Positions 20,101 to 30,373 are shown, counted from the first letter of the stretch. The stretch: DNA of 64,000 bases from Lytechinus pictus (GCF_037042905.1 NC_087254.1:18160603-18224602); one strand, 5' to 3'. The notes: generated by a model not told the origin, from the letters alone. Made by a program: numbers and translations.

Positions 20101-22758
20101 GACATGCATCGGTGTGTAGCAAGTTCCAGACTGTTGCGCAGTCGATCTCAGCAAAGATGGCTGCGTCCATGTCTCGGAAAACCACTTACTTCGCCGAAGA
20201 AGCTCGGGCGTTGCTATATGTTCATCAAAACGTTGGATATCACACAGAGTGACATCTAGATGTGAGTTGGAATTAATTTTTGACATATTTGATACAAGAT
20301 TTGGCGAAAACTTTAGTATTCTGTCAGTGATACTTTACATTTTTTTGAAGGCGTGGGACTGGGGCGGCTGAAACCCGAACTTTTGTTTTTTTTCTTCTCG
20401 CTCTGCAAACGATTGTCAAAGGTCAATATTCGTACATCTGATTGAACTTTGCCATGTACCATTCTATTCAACAGGTCCTATGCTACAAAATAAATATAAC
20501 TTGTAATGAACAAAAGTAAATTTATAAAAAACTATTTCAATTTGTTTGAAACAATGCCTACTTATTATCAGTTTTATTGTTTCCTCCAGTGAGTAATTGC
20601 CATTATGCATAGGAATCTGTAGGTGCTATAGGGTTAAAGCTTCCCAAATGTTGCAGATTTGGCCCAATAGGTTGTGAAATGTAGCCCCAGAAAATAATAA
20701 TCAATATTTTGCCTGAAAGATACAAAACTAAAGTCTAAACATAAAAAAGCCTTACCCTTGGTGTGGCGGTGGGGCACCATAACCTGGTTGTGCTTGAGCT
20801 GCATGGGGGGCACCGTAACCTTGTGGTGCTTGAGCTGCACGGGGGGCACCGTAACCTTGTGGTGCTTGAGCTGCACGGGGGGCACCATAACCTGGTGCAT
20901 GAGCAGGAGGTGGAGGTCCGTACCCCGGTGCATTATATGCTGGGTTATGGGCCGGTGGGGGAGCCCGGTAACCTGGTACCTGCCCATGGGGAGGGGCATA
21001 GCCAGTTTGTGGTGCCGATGGGTTGGTGGCAGGAGGAGGTGCCTGGCCATATCCACCAGGCTGAGAAGATAAAGGAAAAAATAATAATTCTGTAAATCAA
21101 GCGGAAAAAGCTGAATTGAAACGGAAATAAGTCACTCAATGTCCACATTGTCAACGATCATAAATTCATAATATTAATAATTAAAGGCAAATAACAAGGG
21201 CCAAGGCAAGAGATATTATTTCCTAGGGAAATCCATCCGGGTGTGTAGGTCTCGCTTATGCATGTATGGAAAGAGTTTCAAGGCTCCATGATGAAGAAGT
21301 ATGGTGAGACTACCACATATCGACCACCTCTTTTGAAACCAACCACCTTGCGCGCGTTAAAATTATTGCGTATTACAAACGATACGCGCGGGAGAGAAGG
21401 CGCAGTGTCCATAGAAACGGTAAGATTAAGAATCGATTATACGAGAAAAAATAAAAGAAGCAACAAAAAGTAAAAATTTAGTAGAATTAATTAAAATTGT
21501 ATTGACCAGACCCAATTCCCGCTGAAAAACCAAGAAATCCGATAGGAAACGGCTTTAGAACAAATATCCGTCGTCAATCGTCGAATCATGTGCCGGAGCT
21601 CGCAGTGGAAGTAGTGAGACGATGATTTGATTTAGCATGTTGACATCATAGAACTGATTTGGAAGAGTAAAAATATTTCGCCACCGCGACAAGAATCGGC
21701 CGTAAACTTAGTGTATTGGGGTGGTCAGTTTCAAAAGACGGGTGCAAATGATCAAATGTAAAATCGTTGTATTCGTTGTTTGTCGATATATGATGGGGGG
21801 ACCTAAAGCTACGCACTTTGTTTTCAAACGATAAAAACAATGCCAATTTCAATATTTGAACAAATTATCTTTCACTAATTTGTGGCAAATATTCTAAAGA
21901 TCATTAACCAAGAAGAAAATATCACAGAACTCACTAATACGAAAATCCCGCTGTGTTTTCCGAACACCTCTTGATTTCGCCGCCCGATGTAGAAGGGGTC
22001 CTAAAGCTACGCACTCGATTTATCATGCAAAAAATAGTATTTCCTGTGCCTCAATTTCTAAATTATGTTCACATTATTATAGGGTATGTGAAATTAAAGT
22101 GAATATAACTCCGAAATTCCAAACAGCCGTTGGTTTTTTCTGCATTTGGAGATTTATTGCAGCCTCTGTTGAAAAAAATGAATAGGAATTGTTCGTCACT
22201 CTGCAGTCACAGTTCCACACACAGAGTGCGCATTTGCCATTGAAAACTGCATGCGCGATGAGTGGTGCGTAGCTTTAGGACCCGCGTAGCTTTAGAACCC
22301 CTGACCATATACGGTACGCGGATTGAATCAGAGACAGAGTCGCCGAGCAAAACATGGGAATCTGATCTGCTCAATTTTCTGCACAAATGAGACTAAAACT
22401 GGGTAAAATTGATGAATATTTTCGCAGATACGATGCTGAGAAGATTAGGTGGTCGATAAGGGGTAGTTCCAACCATATTTGTCAAAATATTAAAAAATAT
22501 CATCATGGAGTCCTCAAGGCTAGGCCATCATTACTTTATTAGCCTGTGTAGCACCGGCCGCGCAGAGACAACGACAACGCACCCGGCCTACTCGGGGGCA
22601 TTTCAGCCTACCGACGCCCACTTGTATGCACTGAAGCAAGCAGGGCGCGGCTGTTGAATTCAGTTATGAATAGCATTTCAAAATCTATAAATCAACTCAA
22701 GTGAATATAGAAAACTCACATAATTTGGATTGTACGGCTGCTGTTGACCCCACGACAT
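11153..22758 (-). CDS. PEF1: Peflin-type penta-EF-hand protein gene (8 exon positions, two alternative EF1 exons)
   Basis: Joined exons 22758-22720, 21060-20756, 18565-18493, then 17127-17000 or 16880-16753, 14321-14247, 13718-13644, 12331-12163 and 11188-11153 give 900 nt (299 residues plus stop); all introns are GT-AG and all phases agree. Residues 1-139 are Gly/Pro/Tyr/Ala/Gln-rich with GYGAP-type repeats. Five EF-hands follow, with loops near 142-153, 179-190, 209-220, 245-256 and 275-288. EF1 to EF3 have mostly canonical ligands; EF4 (DRTHAGTIKFDD) and EF5 are degenerate, as usual in this family, where EF5 makes the dimer. The long Gly/Pro head, the FIQVC and LTEAF stretches and a length close to human peflin (284) favour peflin over ALG-2 or sorcin. 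Peflin family members are cytosolic; peflin pairs with ALG-2 and tunes calcium-dependent COPII export (family knowledge). The exact orthology is inferred. Confidence 0.87.
12163..12331 (-). CDS. PEF1: PEF1 coding exon 7 (EF4 and start of EF5)
   Basis: 169 nt, phase 2 in and phase 0 out; donor GTGAGT. It encodes SAQFCNLIVTRFDRTHAG, TIKFDDFIQVCVMLKSLTEA, then FKKRDTTMNGVINVSYED. FIQVC and LTEAF match peflin closely. EF4 lacks proper ligands at loop positions 3 and 5 (D-R-T-H-A). Confidence 0.92.
12570..12890 (-). repeat. GC-rich repeat fragment in PEF1 intron 7, possibly a LINE tail
   Basis: About 320 bp of GC-rich sequence with an open minus-strand frame of 106 codons. The stretch GGCATCAAGAAGGGCATCCA (minus) resembles tails I associate with invertebrate retrotransposons. 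There are no splice sites or protein similarity to call it an exon. Confidence 0.4.
13340..13617. mobile_element. MITE with GGGCCCCGTCTTACAAAG ends, copy a
   Basis: Left GGGCCCCGTCTTACAAAGAT and right TCTTTGTAAGACAGGGCCC are inverted. A related copy with less conserved ends lies at 30818-31060. Confidence 0.7.
13644..13718 (-). CDS. PEF1: PEF1 coding exon 6 (EF3)
   Basis: 75 nt, phase 2 in and out; donor GTAAGT. It encodes FDRDRSGNIDANEL, a fully canonical EF-hand loop and the best-kept calcium site in the protein, followed by NTAFQSFGYRL. Confidence 0.9.
14247..14321 (-). CDS. PEF1: PEF1 coding exon 5 (EF2 and linker helix)
   Basis: 75 nt, phase 2 in and out. It encodes NGTINFNEFSSLWKYIQDWK; the EF2 loop (D-K-D-R-N-G-T-I-N-F-N-E) spans the junction with exon 4. 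The LWKYIQDW helix is a penta-EF-hand hallmark. Confidence 0.9.
14931..15133. mobile_element. MITE family 2 (GGGTGTTTCACAAAG ends), copy a
   Basis: Left end GGTGGGTGTTTCACAAAGAG and right end TTTTTTAAACACCCCC; both are followed inward by a TTAAGTGTGACTT-type stretch. Other copies lie at 29743-29938 and 43559-43772. All three are near or within the two genes. Confidence 0.75.
15814..15963. mobile_element. Diverged MITE related to family 1
   Basis: Inverted ends GAGAGTTTCATGAAGCATTT and TGTTTCATGAAACGCTCC surround an interior with TGATTGGCC, like the family 1 elements. Confidence 0.5.
16753..16880 (-). CDS. PEF1: PEF1 alternative exon 4b (EF1 version b)
   Basis: 128 nt, phase 0 in and phase 2 out; acceptor CCTCATAG after a pyrimidine-rich tract, donor GTGAAT. 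The EF1 loop reads DADNSGGITADE, a canonical EF-hand with Gly at position 6, followed by NHETCRLMIGMFDRD. Only 119 nt separate it from exon 4a. No stop or frameshift is present, so it looks functional rather than a decayed duplicate. Confidence 0.87.
16881..16999 (-). other. 119-nt intron between the two EF1 exons, with a triple repeat
   Basis: This short spacer is much smaller than the neighbouring introns (1.4-2.4 kb). About half of it (16911-16975) is three to four tandem copies of a unit starting GGATTAAAGACAAAGA on the plus strand. The other sequences seen are the exon 4b pyrimidine tract and the exon 4a donor. Confidence 0.7.
17000..17127 (-). CDS. PEF1: PEF1 alternative exon 4a (EF1 version a)
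   Basis: 128 nt, phase 0 in and phase 2 out; acceptor CCCACTAG, donor GTAATT. The EF1 loop reads DQDHSNAITAQE: ligand positions 1, 3, 5 and 12 are kept, but the usual Gly at position 6 is Asn. It continues to NLETCRLMIGMFDKD, the start of EF2. It is about 71% identical in protein (30 of 42) to exon 4b and the same length. It is the upstream member of the pair in transcript order. Confidence 0.87.
17394..17832 (+). mobile_element. Element with internal tandem repeats, family B, copy 1
   Basis: It begins with a TGTCGCGAAGGCGAGCACAT stretch. Two units of about 150 bp follow (ATGAAAATATGTCACTGTGA, GACCTCAAAATCGATAGGCT, AAATTATATGAGCCTAGGT). It then ends in a GGACGGACAGACGGACGG run and a hairpin CCCGTCTAGGACGGG followed by CATATAA. 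It lies in the intron before the alternative EF1 exons. No coding capacity is seen. A Helitron-like non-autonomous element is one possibility. Confidence 0.6.
18493..18565 (-). CDS. PEF1: PEF1 coding exon 3, head to EF1 linker
   Basis: 73 nt, phase 2 in and phase 0 out. It encodes GYGAPGYNPGG, then GADPTLWSWFK, matching the conserved W-F entry into EF1 in peflins. It splices to either of two downstream EF1 exons, both starting in phase 0 with GCAGT. Confidence 0.88.
19289..19887. mobile_element. Palindromic TTAA-flanked MITE, family C, copy 1
   Basis: Inverted ends AGGACAAGTCCACCCCAAC and the reverse at 19887, flanked on both sides by TTAA. The arms extend over 150 bp with AAAGTTATGACATTTT / AATGTCATAACTTTCTTA. 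It matches 51412-52003. No transposase is seen. TTAA-target superfamilies (piggyBac, Kolobok, Sola3) are the candidates. Confidence 0.85.
19892..20633. mobile_element. Element with CCCTATAGCACCT ends sharing a TTAA with its neighbour
   Basis: Left CCCTATAGCACCTG and right GTAGGTGCTATAGGG are inverted. The TTAA at 19888-19891 is both its left flank and the right flank of the preceding MITE; its right flank is TTAA at 20634-20637. The CCC tip and TTAA target suggest a piggyBac-like non-autonomous element. Confidence 0.8.
20756..21060 (-). CDS. PEF1: PEF1 coding exon 2, Gly/Pro/Tyr-rich region
   Basis: 305 nt, phase 0 in and phase 2 out. The acceptor is CTTCTCAG and the donor GGTAAG. It encodes residues 14-115, low-complexity with P, G, Y, A and Q. 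It holds three near-identical copies of a roughly 12-residue unit, YGAPRAAQAPQG and variants (about 20785-20895), so the exon carries a coding minisatellite. Peflin heads are known for short Gly/Pro repeats; this version is Ala/Gln-rich. Confidence 0.85.
21278..22522. mobile_element. Element with inverted CTCCATGATGA ends in PEF1 intron 1
   Basis: Left GGCTCCATGATGAAGAAGTA...TATCGACCACCT and right AGGTGGTCGATA...ATCATCATGGAGTCC are inverted. Inside, the motif CCTAAAGCTACGCAC occurs at about 21802 and 21999, and inverted at 22264. An 85-bp derivative lies at 60505-60590. Confidence 0.65.
22720..22758 (-). CDS. PEF1: PEF1 coding exon 1
   Basis: ATG at 22758; encodes MSWGQQQPYNPNY (13 residues) and ends in phase 0 at a GTGAGT donor. 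The start is chosen because it is the only ATG just before the donor, and its Gly/Gln/Pro/Tyr content continues into exon 2. Confidence 0.82.
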
Positions 22759-22990
22759 GTTTGTATGATGTTTCAACTTTAATTAAAACAATGTTCGTCC
22801 AAAAACCGAAGTCGATCTTTCACACATAAATCTTTGAAGTTTGATGCATGCCAGCAGCAGTACGGTACGTACCGTACGCGTACGGTATCGTATTTCGATC
22901 TCTCTTGTTTCGCTATATAGCTAGCTAGCTAGCTTAGCTCTGAGTCTGAGATCGATCTTGCGTGCGTTTGTTTCGCGTGATTCATAACTA
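22759..22990 (-). promoter_or_regulatory. Probable PEF1 5' UTR and promoter region
   Basis: This lies directly upstream of the PEF1 ATG. It holds a dense self-complementary run near 22861-22892 built from GTACGGTA/TACCGTAC units, and a TAGCTAGC run near 22917-22935. No TATA box can be assigned with confidence, so the region is inferred from position only. Confidence 0.35.
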
Positions 22991-23191
22991 TTTATAGAAT
23001 TCCTTTTCTTATGTTTGTTCTTCTTTTCTCTTTGACTTTAACTCTCCATTTTCCCCTCTTCCCTCTCTCCTCCCTTCGATCCCCTTTCTATTTATTTTCT
23101 CTTTTATGTACCTTCCCATTATTCACACTTTTCTCTCACAACTTAAGTTTGTCACTTTATACTACGTATCTATCTATCTATCTAAGAATAA

Positions 23192-23748
23192 CCCCCGGGG
23201 GGGGGGGGGCACTCAGTATATAATGCATAGTGGGTATGTGCCGCGGAGGGGACCCCCATTTTTACACTCAAATTTCCGTTCCAAGGCATAGCATTTTTGT
23301 CTTATTGAGAAAAAGAACAAAGAAAGCCGCTCCAAAGCATAGCATTTTCTTCTTATCGAGAAAAAAGAAGAAAGAAATCCGCTCCAAAGCTTCGCATATT
23401 TTCTGTTACGACGTTCCAGCCGTATTGATCTGCTATAATGAGCCACAATTTTGGTGAAAAGCGGCCCGCAGAGCGCTGTCCGACAATCGCATCTGCGCTA
23501 GCGCACCCGGCGCCCGTGCCGCCGGGCTAGCTGCATGCACGTATGCCCGTTCCATATATAGGAATGAATACGCAATCACACGCAGGCGACCCGTTCCAAG
23601 GATCCCCGTTTTCACAAACATTTGTCGTTCCGAAGCCCGTTCCGATGACCCTCCTTTTTACAATACGCCCGCTCCAAGGCCCCCGTTTTTTGTCTCGCCC
23701 GCGGCACATACCCACTACTTTTTTGGTCGAGTGCCCCCCCTGGGGAAT
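23192..23748. mobile_element. Fold-back element with CCCCCGGGGGGG tips
   Basis: The ends ACCCCCGGGG...GGCACTCAGTATA and GGTCGAGTGCCCCCCC are inverted, continuing into GTGGGTATGTGCCGCG on both arms. The interior has CCGCTCCAAAGCATAGCATT repeats. A related partial copy ends near 33903 (GCGGCACATAGG...GAGTACCCCCCCCGGC). Confidence 0.7.
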
Positions 23749-24256
23749 AACCCTTCTCCCTTTCCACTTCTACCAAAGATTCTACACCTTTTTATTCACT
23801 CTTCCTCCCACTTTTTATACCACCTCTGATTTTACCCTCCCTCTCTCCGTTAAACTTCATTCACCTTGCTCTATTACAAAAAAAATGAACCATGCAGTCA
23901 GATCATTCTCAGACTGTAATAGGATCTACATTATACTGCTTTTTGTAAATATAAACATTCGGACCAGTCACAGATTTTAGAATTTATTCTGTTATATCCA
24001 CACCTCACAAAAAAGCAAAGTAAATAGTCATTATCATTTGCATGTAAGTTTTTAATTACATCTGAAACACATTGCCTTATCCACATCCATACTTGTTCCA
24101 AATTTATATTAGTGCAAAAATAGAGATATGCAAGAATATTTGAAAGTCACTGATAAGATCACACAAATCACAAACAGAGAAACCCATCAAAGAACACTTT
24201 ACAAGAACAAAATACAAGCATATGGCAGCAGTCAAGTTGTAAGATCATTGAATATA

Positions 24257-24415
24257 CCTTGGTCACATTTGTTCTATGGCGGCCGTACGGCGAGTCGAAA
24301 ACAGCCGTTTTATTCATTTTTATTCAAACCACCCATATATAGCTGGTACAAAAAAATGTTAAAACGGCTGTTCTCGACTTGCCGTACGGCCGCCGTAGAA
24401 CAAATGTGACCAAGG
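24257..24415. mobile_element. Perfectly palindromic 159-bp MITE flanked by TA
   Basis: The arms of about 55 bp start CCTTGGTCACATTTGTTCTA and contain GGCGGCCGTACGGC. Both sides carry TA, as expected for a Tc1/mariner-type target duplication. It lies between PEF1 and TOM1. Confidence 0.8.
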
Positions 24416-24617
24416 TATTAACCTGGGTACTAACACATACATGTAGCCTGGGTTCCATAACACAAAGTTTAGCAATTAAACAAATATGATAGGCCTACTG
24501 CACTGACCATCAATGTACAGCTGATCATGACAAATTTCTCATGATAGTCACTAAAATGCATTGTTACCAGTGAAAGGAGATGGGACTCTCCATAGGACCC
24601 AGCATTAAGACCTTCCT

Positions 24618-24777
24618 GGGGGGCGTTTCATGAAAGGACTTGTCGGACGTTTTATCCGACAAGTCCCATTTTATCCGACAGTTACCATAGTAACAGTACC
24701 TCTCAGCCAATCAACATCAGAGAAAGATGTCAGATCTGACAACTTGTCGGATGAAAATGTTGATGAAACACTCCCCT
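24618..24777 (+). mobile_element. MITE family 1, copy b
   Basis: Ends GGGGGGCGTTTCATGAAAGG and GATGAAACACTCCCC; interior TCCGACAGTTACCATAGTAA and GATGTCAGATCTGACAACTT. Opposite orientation to 1733-1891. Confidence 0.85.
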
Positions 24778-25839
24778 GGTTTCACAAAGAAATTAACCCT
24801 AAATAAAAGTCATGCTTACCGGTAAGTGCCAATGGTTTACAACATATGTATGTGCTGGATTGTAGACAGTACATCCCAAAAGCGTGATTGTGTCCATTTA
24901 TCCTTCGAAACATACAACTTTCCCCCAGATTTCATTCTTCATGTTTGGCACCCTAATGGCTTCAGACATATATAGCTTAACTTGAATTCCACAAACCTCA
25001 GCTAAATTTTTCCTCCAAAGACAGTGGTATAACTAAAGGCCACAGACATATGCTTTATTAAGACATCTTTTAGTTCTACAAGTATACATGAACAACATCA
25101 CTATTTTATTGTCCCTTCCCCTACATATCAATCTGGCTTGTAGTTTCTTTTTATAAAACTTTGGTCACAAAAAAAATCTGAAAGATCAAACAGGCATAAG
25201 TAGAATTAGGCATGATCATAATTATAATGGTTCTGAAGTGATATCACAAATATTACAATGGAGAATAGACCCCTAATGATAGCACAACCAATCTGATGGT
25301 TTTCAATTTTTAATCAATGATATTTTTACGAATAATCTGTTGCTCCATCATGTCTGATCTCAATAAAATATGACATAAAATGAATAATTATTATAATAAA
25401 ATGTGGGTACACAGCTAAGTAATTTATTATAAATTTACATGTTAGCCTAGATAGACTAGGGTGCATTTGTTGCTACACGTATAATTATGTAACAGAGAAT
25501 AAACTACAATGGATGATTTCAAGTTTGTTGACCTTTCGACGTGGTGCTGGGTTGAAGTTTACATCAGATTGACACCAAACTTGAAATGCAGCTGATCCTG
25601 TGTAGAATCTACCTTGGTGTTAGCTATAAATGATGAGATTTAGATCATTTTTTTCCAACTCATAATTAGGTGTTGATGCTAGGTAAGGAAATCTAAATCA
25701 GAATCGGTGAAATATAAATGTTTGTTTTTACATTGATTTTATAAAGCTCTTTTCATCACAACCTTCAAACAATAACTCCAAACTTGAAACCAAACAATCA
25801 TTCAATCATCCTCCCTCAAAATGATATGCCTCATCCACC

Positions 25840-27285
25840 AGGCGCGTAGCCAGGGGGGGGCGGTGGGGGCGGTCGCCCCCCCCAAACGTCCCCAAAAAGA
25901 AAAAAAAGAAGGGGGAAAAAGAGAGGAGAAAAGGAAAAGGGAAGGGAGGAAAGGGAAGAAAGGTAGCTTTGTGTTTTTTTTCTTTTTATTATTATTTTTT
26001 TTCTCAAAAGAGAAACTCCTTCACTCTTGCTCTAAATTTATATATGAATTTTGCTTCCGCGCTGCGCGCGGTTAAATGATAATATTGAAGTTCTCCATTG
26101 TTTCCCCCACCCTTTCTCTAACCCTGTTTTTCCACCTCAGCTATATGTGTTCTTGCCAGTTAAAGTTCAAATCTAAACATTAGGGCATGGAATTAGAGTA
26201 AGGTTAGGCCGAAGTATATGAAGTTATCTTTTTTTTTAATTGATCGCGCGACTTCTGGACGGGTCGGCTCCGGGCGGGTAAAATCTTTATATCAATTTCT
26301 GCCGTCAAATCCATAAAGTCAACTTCTCCCGCTTTTCAGCTCATTACTAAATAACCACAATTTTGGGGCAAACAGGTTCCTAATTTAAAAAGAGGAAGGT
26401 ATAAAATTCGTGTCGTATTAAATAAAAAGTACAATATTTATTATCAAATTCTATTAAACTTCATGTCATTTCCCTGCACATTCATCTCCCGTCCTGTATT
26501 GCAAACTCAGATTTTGAATGACACTTAAGTTTCTTTATAATTCAAAATGAAGCGCTTCAGGATAAGTCAAAGAAATTAGGCATCGTTTTTTATATTATTT
26601 CAATAAATCACAGAAGTTTCAACTTTTTGCGCACTATTTTCCTTGTAATGAAGTTCAAAAATCTTAGAAAATCAATTGAATTAGAGCCGATGGGGTATTA
26701 GAGATATCTGTATTTGATGATACGTCCGCCCTTCGAAATTTCAGAGTTTCATTGCTCTGCGCGGGGAGGAATATCTTCCTCCCGGCATATGCACTTCTTC
26801 TCCTCGATCTGTTTTGCGAGTTATGCACTGTCGCTAAATTGTTTGTAATCAAATCTGATCTTTCCAAGGGAAGTATTCAATATATCTTTGAGAATACCCT
26901 TTTATCGGGACCCTTTTCATGGCAAAAAAATTTAAGAAACGCTTTAGCTTCCGCGCTTCGCGCGGAGTTATTATCATTTTAATTTCCTCCATTGTATTCC
27001 TTTCTTATGCGTTCGCTCACAATCACTTTGAAAACAAGGTTCATGAAAAAAAGGTTCAAAATCACAATATTGTCAACTGAATTGGAGCTGATATAGGTGC
27101 TAGAGACGGCTCCTTTTCATTTTAATTTATAAAACACCAAAAGCTTCGCGCTTCGCGCGGGAGGGGGAAATTCCCCCTCCCTGCACCCACCCCCTAGGGA
27201 GCGCGCTTCGTGCGCTCTGTAAGTGTTGGCACACATCGCGTGCATTTACCGCCCCCTCCAAAATGAAATCCTGGCTACGCGGTTG
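25840..27285. mobile_element. 1.4-kb repeat bounded by inverted CGCGTAGCCAGG
   Basis: Left GGCGCGTAGCCAGGGG and right CCTGGCTACGCGG are inverted. The interior has purine-rich sequence and three copies of a CTTCCGCGCTTCGCGCGG-like palindrome (26057, 26949, 27142), two followed by ATTATCATTTTAAT-type sequence. No protein is recognised. Confidence 0.65.
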
Positions 27286-27404
27286 TCATCCACATGGCTA
27301 TCAGACTATCAGTCATAAAAAACAAGATACTTTTAACCAAATAAAATTAAGAAATCATTATTTCCAGATTCCAGATTAAAACTCAAAATGTATGATCAGG
27401 GGCC

Positions 27405-27532
27405 CGTAAAACAAAGGTTAGCGATAGAGTGTAAGCTTGATATTTATGATTGATTGTACCTTGTAGTCAATGGAATCAATCGTAAAAAAATGTTCTAAGA
27501 TCATTGCTAAGCTTTGTGTGACGGGCCCCAGG
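27405..27532. mobile_element. Small MITE with GGGGCCCGT ends
   Basis: Left GGGGCCCGTAAAACAAAGGT and right GCTTTGTGTGACGGGCCCC are inverted, with the interior GATTGATTGTACCTTGTAGT. Confidence 0.65.
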
Positions 27533-27539
27533 ACTTTGA

Positions 27540-29740
27540 TTATGATGATATCCAACTCATCCTCTCTTCATTTATGATTTAAAATTTATTATCTACATAA
27601 AGAGGGCAAATTAAAGAAAAAGAGGAAACAATAGATTTACAATCATTTAAAAAGCATGGAGATAATTCAAATAAAACATGGAAATAAATCTCATAAATGT
27701 AACAGGAGTGCATACTAATAGTGGATTTGCATCATACTCAAACAGCTTGCTATATTTGAAAACTGGCTGTTAAACATCATACAGACTGTAGGTTACATAC
27801 AATTAGAGTGTAATTCCTTAATTCTTGTCATGTATTGTTTATTTGTGTCCCATACTCGGGTGAGTGCATATCAGTATCCATGATTACTCTATTTAAAAAC
27901 TGTTAACACAAATCAATATCTTTTTAAAACATATATAACTTTCCTTATAACAAGATATACAGAATATATACTTTTCAATTGCCACTGAAAATTAACTAAT
28001 GATCTTCCCTTCATCAATTTTGGACAATAAGCTCAAAAGTGAAGACAATGTAAAGGTATCAGATTACCAAATTCATATATTTGTATTTAGCAGTTCATGC
28101 ATGTCATTACTTTCAAAGCACTAAAGAAAAGATTGATGCTACTACTTCTCTAAACATAAATGCTAATTGTGGAAATGATGAGAGAATCCAATAAAGTGAC
28201 CATCAAAGTGTTTGTATGTACTGTATATTACTTTAAAGTTATGCACTAATTGATTCTAGCAGAAAATCTATAATTGCTGAAAAATGAGAAAAATAAACAT
28301 GACATTTCAAAAAGATGCATGACCTTCTCCCAAGCAATAATAATAGTCACTGTCCCACAAGCTTATCTGTGTTGGCAATCTTCAGTGTAATGATTTTTCA
28401 GTTTAGATTTTAACATTTCACAAAGTGTACCAGATCTAGATCTTTAATAATATGGTGACAATAGATCTTGATATTAAAGACTTTCTCATAAAATTATTTT
28501 CCTTGCAACTACAATCAATATTAACTCCAGTCCAGGCTGTGAATATATTTAGTAGTATACAAGTTTAGTGTTTGTGTTGGAAGCACAACTTAACTTGATT
28601 TCCCTTAACAAAATCCTAATCTAAATTTTTAAAAATTTGTGTAAACTAAACACCAAATTTACTTCAAATCTAATGCTGAAGTAAAAATGGGCCCAACAGC
28701 AACATCAAAATGTCTCCTGCACCAAACTTGAAATTCCCCAATCTACTCTATATAGAGCAATCAACCCATCTCTACAGAACCTCTAAACAATACTATAATA
28801 TGACCAACATTTGGGTAGAAGATATCAACTGTGAAGTGAATGGTTTTAACCGCAGTATTAGGGTAGGATTACTATAATCATTCATCCCAGGGGATTATCA
28901 GTGAAATACTACACGACAACATTTTCTTTACAGCAGTATATTCTTTCCCTTATTAATATGCTGCTCAAATTCACATATTAATCTGTAGGCCAGAGAGGAT
29001 AAAGAAAAATATAAATCAACAGAAAATATTGGTTGTTTTATTTTCATTAAATGAAATGTAATTAATTCATTGATTTCTCAACTAAAGTTCAGAGTTTATC
29101 AAACTAGGATGAATCACAAGATGCAGGTTATATATAATGCATGATCGCTAGCAGTGCAGTTAGATTATATCCAAATTAAACCCAGTCTGATTCTTGTGTT
29201 ATTCACCCGACAAGGGGATGTGTGGCAGGCATGACTGACACTAACTCTTATATTTCTATTGATAAAAACAAATTCTTAAATGAGAAGTATATTCTATCTG
29301 TAACATGGAATACAATACAATACAATGAAACAAGAGACATGAAATACACATAGATCGGCATTAAAATTTCTATATATTACAATCAACATAATCATTACAT
29401 AAATGCAGACATCTACATTTCTTCACGTAGAAATAAAAAATTTGAATTTCATTCCTATAATACAGGTCCTTTAATTACAGTAGCTGAACAATATACATTT
29501 ATATGATATACTATTGTCCAAGGAAATATATACAATAAACCACATAACACCAATTAAAGCTCACGTCTTTGATGGAGAGAAGATACAGAGCTACAGAATT
29601 TCATATAAGTTTGATTTCAATTAAAACACATTGAATAAGGATACAATACTTGTCTTAACTTTGAGATTTTATAGCCTTCCAGACAATCTCCATCTCCAAA
29701 GAGAGAAGGTGGCTTACTGCTTAAGTAGTTTTTAAGGTGA
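27540..29740. other. AT-rich stretch below TOM1, probably including 3' UTR
   Basis: No coding segment, palindrome or RNA gene was seen. Part of it is likely TOM1 3' UTR, but several possible AATAAA signals (minus strand) prevent choosing an end. Confidence 0.4.
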
Positions 29741-29742
29741 AG

Positions 29743-29938
29743 GGAGGCGTTTCACAAAGATTTAAGTGTGACTTAAAATCACACTTAAATTCTCAGCTTT
29801 GTGCAGTATATAACACATCATCACTTCAGTGGTCAGACCAAGCTACTGACTATTGTCAGATGATGTGTAAAATATTACATGCATTTTGACACTTGAACCT
29901 GACTTTAAGTCACACTTTAATCTTTGAGAAACACCCCA
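29743..29938. mobile_element. MITE family 2, copy b
   Basis: Left GAGGCGTTTCACAAAGATTT and right TCTTTGAGAAACACCCC, each followed inward by AAGTGTGACTT. It lies about 280 bp below the TOM1 stop, probably inside the 3' UTR. Confidence 0.75.
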
Positions 29939-30218
29939 AGCTGTCTAAAGTGGGAGGGGGGGGGGTATGCAGGAGAACTATTGTTTTGCAACCCTGCACT
30001 GTATAAGTAGCCAAAGCTTTGATGCGAGGGAGGGTTAAATGTGGGTCTGTGCCTTGAGGTTACACCCACCCCATACACAATCTAGTGCACGTGTGAATGC
30101 ATTAGAATAAAGACAATATAAATACTCTGATAAGTACAATCTTATTGTACACTTTAAATTACCTGAATAAGATTTAGATGTTGATTAGAATAAAAGGAAA
30201 GAATATATAGTGTGGAAC

Positions 30219-30373
30219 CTATAGTGCAAACATGGTGTTGTCCGTTTCATTCAATTGCATCTGTCTGTTTTGTTGTGTGGATGCCGGAGCTGTCACGTTG
30301 CTATGGCTGCCAATGTTGGCTGTTGGGAGTGTGGCACCCACTTGAGCCCTGTCCTGCAAAAACTTGTCAAACT
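30219..30373 (-). CDS. TOM1: TOM1 terminal coding exon 15
   Basis: 155 nt including the stop. It encodes [17 protein letters not shown], a polar linker, then [10 protein letters not shown] and TAG. EFDKFL..RA and the terminal MFAL are both conserved in TOM1. The 3' UTR lies below 30219. Confidence 0.95.

Noticed and set aside
23011..23980. Several overlapping open frames on both strands at 23.0-24.0 kb
   Set aside because: They follow the pyrimidine-rich flank and the fold-back element at 23192-23748, with no exon signals or conserved protein.
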